Assembly (NCBI GenBank): GCA_034766995.1
Contig: CM068315.1
Span: 5,744,611 to 5,808,610, forward strand
DNA from: Acanthacorydalis orientalis
Taxonomy: Eukaryota; Arthropoda; Insecta; Megaloptera; Corydalidae
Reading direction: 5' to 3'
Length of the DNA: 64,000 nucleotides
In this document: positions 58,501-64,000 of the stretch, piece by piece
Numbering within the stretch: position 1 is the stretch's first letter
Layout: the number at the start of each line of letters is the position of its first letter
Position numbers and translations under genes: made by a program
The notes under the pieces: generated by a model
Databases searched by the model: none
What the model was told of the DNA's origin: nothing
The model's input: the letters and a program-made list of their open reading frames with translations, nothing else

Positions 58501-60222
58501 AAACTTTGCATTTAATTATATATAGTATTTTATGAAAATACCTTTTATTAATAAATCTTTCTATCGAAATTGTATCGCTATTCTGATTAACAATTTTTAA
58601 GTTGATTCTTAAGTCAATAAACATTTCTTTTATGTCAAAGTGGACAGAAAACCCACTAATTATATCTAAAAAAATCTATGGCCACTCATTCAAATATCTA
58701 TAAATTATAATTTTTTCGCGTTTTTTCAACCCAAACTGCATAAATCTTAACTGCTCATTAGTTACTTCTAAAATGTTTGAAACAACCTTTCATACATTTC
58801 TAGATAGTTTTCTTTTATATCCAGAAAATACGTACTAAATTGCTACTATCACGATTTAATATTTGTAACTAGCTTAAAATTCTGTATTATTAAACATAGC
58901 AGCAATTATATGCACAGCATATTGTAATTTAATATTTAACTCATTTGAATATAAGCAAAGTTTTGTAAACATTAATCTGCCAGTTCACTCTTAATTATTT
59001 ATATTGTATAAATTTTTGTTTCACTAAACATTTTCGACCTCCATACAAACATTTTATAAGCGTAAAACAAACCTGATAATAATTCAGTTCTAGTAAATAA
59101 AACTAAAAAGACCAAAACAAAAATTTTGTTTATACTTGAACAGTTTCTGAAGTATTTTACGAATTTTATATTAAAATAAACTGCCAATAAAGGGTCATTG
59201 ATCCGAATTTAGTCGTACTGAATCTATATGTGTATTGTATGAGTGCCAGTTCTCTAAGAATAATGTAAATTGCATATATTTTGTATACGGGTTTTCTTTT
59301 ATCACCTATTATCATTTGGTGCCGTACAATTTTATTATAATACCCCGCCTGTAATTAAAAAGTAAACAGTTCAAAACCACAAATCATTTATTTTCGTCAA
59401 TGTGCTGTATTTAATTTTTTGTTATTTCCCGTAAATATATAAAAAATCTTAGTATTACTTTTTTGTGTAATAATTCAAAAAATAACTATTAATCCAAAAG
59501 AAACATATTGAAAAATTGTAAAAAAAATGATAATTATTTTTGTCTGTGAAGCAGAAATATAAATTTATAACAGTTAATGAAATAATTGTTTTATTCAATT
59601 AATTATATAGCAAGTACAAGGCTTTAATTTACATAAATATATATTTTACATTATGATCAAAGCATTATAATTGAAATATAAAATGTGCAAATAGTATTTG
59701 TATAAAAACTAAAAAAAAATGTTTTCATCATATTTGCTAAATATTACATTACTTGTTTATAATTTTAAATTTCCAAGATCCATTCAAGAATATGCTAAAG
59801 ATACTGAAACATTAATTTTAACTTTTACAAATTTAACTTCTAGCTTATTTTTTTTGTTACGTGTCTGTAAATATGCACGTGTGTGTATGTATATATATAT
59901 ACATACACACACATGCATACCAACATTTATACATGTACACTGTACCAACATCTCCAATAGAATTGGATTTTTTTATTTAAAATGCATTCACTTTATGTAA
60001 TATTTTTATTATGTTAAATTGTTGTATTATGGTAATATTCTTATCAGAGTTAAAAGCAAATATGCCTTTCTAATTTCATTACAAATATTAACACATATAA
60101 AACATTTAAATATCAATATATTAAGCTTTGATTTTATTGGGTGAATAAGTTTGTTTATTATTTGACTGTCTTTTTGTAACATTTACTAAATATATGGAAT
60201 AATTTTCTTATTCCTTTCACAG

Positions 60223-60224
<2 letters not shown>

Positions 60225-60285
<61 letters not shown>
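60225..60285. repeat. (TA)n microsatellite
   Basis: About 60 bp of pure TA between LENG8 and MARCH6. Confidence 0.95.
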
Positions 60286-60288
<3 letters not shown>

Positions 60289-61414
60289 CTGTGCTGTAAT
60301 TAATGATCATAAATTTTAACATAGTTGATTTTGAAACAATCACTTTTTACATTTTAAAACTGCTTCAATTACAATTAGTAATTTCATTTCACAGTTAATT
60401 TCTCAAATTCAATAAAAGAAACAATTTTTACATAGCAGTTTTTGTCCGACATTTTTTTTTAATATGTACTATATACAAAACAAAATAAACATTTTAAGAA
60501 ATATTCATTATATAACTCCATTTGAGTTTTTTTGTTAGTCGTTTAGATTAATTCATTCAAAAATACACCAGTTTCATACATTACTTATAATTCATCATAT
60601 ACAACTATATACAAAACAAAATTAAACAACAGCACTTCTGTTTTTCACATAAGTAACTGTTGATGTTTGCTTATAATAATTTCAGTCCATCATAATTATT
60701 TGTACAAGAAAATTACCATTTAGCGAATTAAATTAGGATATACACTCTTATAAACAAAATTCTTTTATTATGATTTTTTTCTTATTTTTTGTAAATTGTT
60801 TTAAGTAAATATTATATTTCATACTTTACATCTTAAAACTAAATTATCTGCATTAGAACAGGTACATTACAATATATAAGGGACAATTTAATAAAAAAAA
60901 AATGAGTACACAAGTCAATTTTTGTTATTAATTCTATATATATAAATATATATATTATCAAAAACAATGCGAATCAATTTTTGATTTAATGTGTATACTA
61001 TTTTACATATTTTAAATATTAGTGTTTCTGTATAATAATTTATTAACATACTTGTTATACCAATAAGCAACATTATTTTTGTTTACAGTTGTTTATTTAC
61101 AAACAGCATTCTTATATGAAATTAAATTCAATTGTTATGAATTCTAATTATGAGTTATTAAGTTTTTAAAACTATAATAATTTAAATGAAATGTATTTTT
61201 AATGCAAGTTAAATTCTTAAATTAAATACTTAATAAAAGTCGACTGTAATAACTGATAATAAAGTAAATAACTTAATAGATACCTTAACTGTAATAAGAA
61301 ATTATAAAATTAAATATATAAATTAAAATATTGTGTACATTTGGATTTTATTTAATTAGCGAATATCACTTAAACATGAATAAACAGTAAAAGATATAAA
61401 AATCAATATTTATA

Positions 61415-61790
61415 TTATTGGTGACATATAGTGTATATTAAAAAAAATTATTTGCAAGTTAATTACATTTTTAATCAGTAGTATTCATTTTTAACATCTG
61501 ATTAGCATAAATGTACATATTTTTTTAAAAATTATTAAATTTGTATTTTTCTCACTACAGTATGTGTATGACTTGTGTGAGGTGAGGTGTAATGAGTAAT
61601 GCAAATATTACAATAGGTTGACATATCAAGTGTATCTTAAGAAATTTTATATTCAAGTTAATTATATTTTAAATCAGTAGTACCTATTTTAAGAAATCAT
61701 TTTTAACGTTAAATTAGCGTAAATGCATATATTTTTTTAAAACTTATTAAATTGTTATCTGTTTCACTATAGTATGTATGTATATACTTG
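61415..61790. repeat. Diverged tandem duplication, two copies of about 170 bp
   Basis: Copy 1 (about 61415-61580) and copy 2 (about 61610-61785) share, in the same order, a TGACATAT start, CAAGTTAATTA, AATCAGTAGTA, CATTTTTAAC, ATTAGCATAAATG/ATTAGCGTAAATG, ATATTTTTTTAAAA, TTATTAAATT and a CACTACAGTATGT/CACTATAGTATGT end. Confidence 0.8.
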
Positions 61791-62720
61791 TTATCTGAGA
61801 TGCATGCAATACTTATTCTTACTTTTTGAGAATATTGAACATATTAACATGTCTTAAAATAATTTCCACTACCTAAGTACATACTTTTAAATTAATTAAA
61901 AAAATATTCATTTTTGCATAAATGTGCATGTATAATAAATACACAATAAACATGTATACTTAATTGTACTTAGATTATGGGTTTATTTTAAGTATGTTAC
62001 AAGAACAAACATGGAAATCAATTACCATTAGTAATCTAAATCATTTATTTCAGTGTTGTGCAAGATGCTTGTATTATGAATGAATGACTATATCATATAA
62101 GAGCTCAAATAATGTTTAAACCTGAATAAATAATTTTCTATTAATTCATTTTGACACAGAAGATCATTTTGTTAATATACATCAATGGCAATAACATCAT
62201 CAGTATTATAAAATTAATTTCAGGGTTTCATATTAATATATATTTATTTTTTTTATAGAAATTTTCCTTCTGGTACCTAAATATAGTATCAAATTTTTGC
62301 TTTATACATAAATATGTTTCGAGACACAAAAATACTAACGCAATACATTAATATAAACTATTTTATAAATTAAAAAAATGTAGGTTTTAAAAAATTATAA
62401 CTCTTTTTCAATATTTTAAAGATAAAATGTAAATACATTGTCATTTAAAATACTTTATATCATAATGGTAGATATTTACTGTATGGTAAATGTACATTCT
62501 ATTTTAAGTAGTGTTCTAATATTTATTTTTTTTCTAAATTTTGACACGGTATAAAATTATTTATTCACAAATATAAATATACTTCTTTCATTAATTTCAA
62601 CAAAATAAAGAATAACTTTTATATCTGTATGATATAATATTTACTTAAAAACATATAAATGTATGACATTTTATTCATTTTAAGTCTTGACAAAACTGAA
62701 CAAAACAATAAAATTAATTT

Positions 62721-63860
62721 TCAACGTACTGTAACAGGACTTGACACACTATTCTGTGACCTATTTCTACGATGATCATAATTTACTAACCTTTGACCGA
62801 CAAGATATTTATCATTTTTAATATGCTCGTATAATTTTCGAAATTGTCTAATTTGAAATGCTATTACTGCACCAACCATTGCAACAAGTAATAAGAAGGG
62901 ATACAATCGACGCGCAATTAAATTTCTTAATTGTGGACTTGTTACTATCAGTGGAAGAATAGAGTGCATTATTACATATGGTATAGCTAATGCCAGTCCA
63001 AAGCAAATTATTATCGGTGCAGCAAGATCTCGCAAGACAAATTTAAGATCCATATCTCGAATACCATCTCGATAAGCACGTTCTATTGCTGCTCGTAGTG
63101 CCCAATCAGGGCCCATCATTGTTATTGCACAGGCAATTTTCGTATATAATACTCCAAGTGCCCAATCTTGCCATATAAAATGCACAGGTGTTTGGTGTAA
63201 AGGGACTCTGAGAGGAACAATTACTACTAATTCCAAAAGAAGACCAAATAAAAGGGGAATGATTCCAAGGACTGCAATGCAAGCAGCGAATGAACGAGCT
63301 CCTAATACGGTCCAATGTTTTATGCGTGCGATCATTGCAGCTCGACCTTGTGGCCACCAATTCGCTATTACATGAAGACCTCGACATGCGAGCCAACAAA
63401 GATAAGTACCGCATGCTACTGTATATAATTCATGGACTTTACCTGGAGTTGGAGGTTGTGGAGATGGTGGAGGTGCACTGGTCAACCATACCTCCATTGC
63501 ATGTCTACCTAACCAAACCGGTACTGTGAGAGCAATTAGACTCGAAACAATCAGTGAAACACATACTATCGCAAGAAGGATAACTAATCGAACTGCAAGC
63601 CATTTCGGTCTTGTATAAGGTTGGAAACCAGTTGGACTTTCACGTTGTAATAACGCTTGATGTGCTGCTCCCAATCCTCCACCTCCAGGCCCTGCATGAT
63701 CAGGAGGGGCTGGAGCTGGTGGTGTTACTGCTGGTGGTTCATCTCCAAGAAGATATGAATGTAGATCTAAGGCCCAAGCAACTGCACGGCACCATGTACG
63801 AATTATACTTTTCAACCACTGTCTTGTATGAGATTGTTCTAAAAGAGCAGGTAATATGAC
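62721..63860 (-). CDS. MARCH6: MARCH6/Doa10-type membrane E3 ubiquitin ligase, last coding exon (partial)
   Basis: The last 379 residues of a large polytopic ER ubiquitin ligase. The N-terminal RING-CH domain and most membrane segments lie beyond the right edge. The acceptor TTTTCTAG/GTC opens the exon at 63860, and the stop is at 62723-62721. About six hydrophobic segments are visible, including LVILLAIVCVSLIVSSLIAL, SFAACIAVLGIIPLLFGLLL and LYPFLLLVAMVGAVIAF. Conserved family stretches include LDLHSYLLGD, the QTPVHFIWQDWALGVLYTKI block and the C-terminal LYEHIKNDKYLVGQRLVNY. The extreme C-terminal element of this family is known to be needed for ligase function. The enzyme acts in ER-associated degradation. 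Two proline-rich insertions (PPAVTPPAPAPP and APPPSPQPPTPGK) sit in loops. The exon is GC-richer than its surroundings. Confidence 0.94.
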   Translation of the reverse strand, partial: VILPALLEQSHTRQWLKSIIRTWCRAVAWALDLHSYLLGDEPPAVTPPAPAPPDHAGPGGGGLGAAHQALLQRESPTGFQPYTRPKWLAVRLVILLAIVCVSLIVSSLIALTVPVWLGRHAMEVWLTSAPPPSPQPPTPGKVHELYTVACGTYLCWLACRGLHVIANWWPQGRAAMIARIKHWTVLGARSFAACIAVLGIIPLLFGLLLELVVIVPLRVPLHQTPVHFIWQDWALGVLYTKIACAITMMGPDWALRAAIERAYRDGIRDMDLKFVLRDLAAPIIICFGLALAIPYVIMHSILPLIVTSPQLRNLIARRLYPFLLLVAMVGAVIAFQIRQFRKLYEHIKNDKYLVGQRLVNYDHRRNRSQNSVSSPVTVR

Positions 63861-64000
63861 CTAGAAAAAAATCTTGTAGTTATTTTAAGAAGAGTAATTA
63901 ACATTTTTAAATAAAGAAGCAATAATGTTAATAGAAACAAATGATAAGTAAAAGAAAATTATGAACAAATAAATTCAAAGGAAAATTAAGTTAGTAACAA
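63861..64000 (-). other. Intron of MARCH6, running off the window
   Basis: AT-rich sequence 5' of the last exon in the gene's direction. No second exon is reached before the edge. Confidence 0.7.

Larger units (their letters stand above)
55587..62720. other. LENG8 3' UTR, intergenic DNA and MARCH6 3' UTR
   Basis: No further coding gene is seen. The first LENG8 AATAAA is at 55681-55686; other candidates follow, so the UTR end is unclear. A (TA)n run lies at 60225-60285. A duplicated block at 61415-61790 lies in the probable 3' flank of MARCH6, and a minus-strand AATAAA at about 62670-62675 is one candidate MARCH6 poly(A) signal. Confidence 0.6.

Noticed and set aside
62721..63859. Plus-strand open frames opposite the MARCH6 exon
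   Set aside because: They are antisense shadows of a strongly conserved coding exon.

Overview
The window is a very AT-rich nuclear segment of an insect genome, probably a hymenopteran (bee, ant or wasp). The basis is short spliced exons with GT/AG introns, insect-type members of five conserved animal gene families, dozens of long (TA)n microsatellites, and remnants of mariner, hAT, pogo/Tigger, piggyBac and LINE elements. The order is an inference; no species call is possible from sequence alone. No bacterial, phage or CRISPR features are present.

Layout. 1-9367: non-coding, with (TA)n runs and one candidate hAT-type MITE (6208-7082). 9368-17205 (minus): a complete seven-exon gene for the large ARF guanine-nucleotide exchange factor BIG1/BIG2 (Drosophila Sec71 type). 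17785-18295 (plus): a two-exon BRI3-type small membrane protein, head to head with the ARF-GEF gene, start codons 579 bp apart. 18296-44463: a 26-kb gene-poor tract with no host gene I can support. It holds the densest (TA)n arrays, a LINE reverse-transcriptase fragment, two decayed mariner copies, a piggyBac-like MITE, a pogo/Tigger-like MITE and several unnamed repeats. 44464-49364 (plus): a three-exon PLP-dependent decarboxylase of the aspartate 1-decarboxylase type (Drosophila black), with a hAT MITE and a hairpin in its introns. 51965-55586 (plus): the LENG8/SAC3-GANP-related gene, six coding exons. 62721-63860 (minus): the last coding exon of the membrane E3 ubiquitin ligase MARCH6/Doa10; its 5' part lies beyond the right edge.

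The five genes do not form a pathway. They cover Golgi/endosome trafficking (ARF-GEF), a lysosome-associated membrane protein (BRI3), beta-alanine synthesis for cuticle tanning and neurotransmitter conjugation (black), nuclear RNA/SAC3-like function (LENG8) and ER quality control (MARCH6). All coding coordinates come from reading splice sites by eye and checking reading-frame phase; all five match remembered animal homologues through long stretches.

I found no convincing new multi-gene system. The most checkable new observations are non-coding: MITEs with recognisable terminal repeats and target duplications (one a perfect 8-bp duplication in a black intron), a roughly 100-bp repeat family tied to (TA)n runs, a perfect 16-bp hairpin, a duplicated block beside MARCH6, and a 14-bp palindrome containing an E-box just upstream of black.
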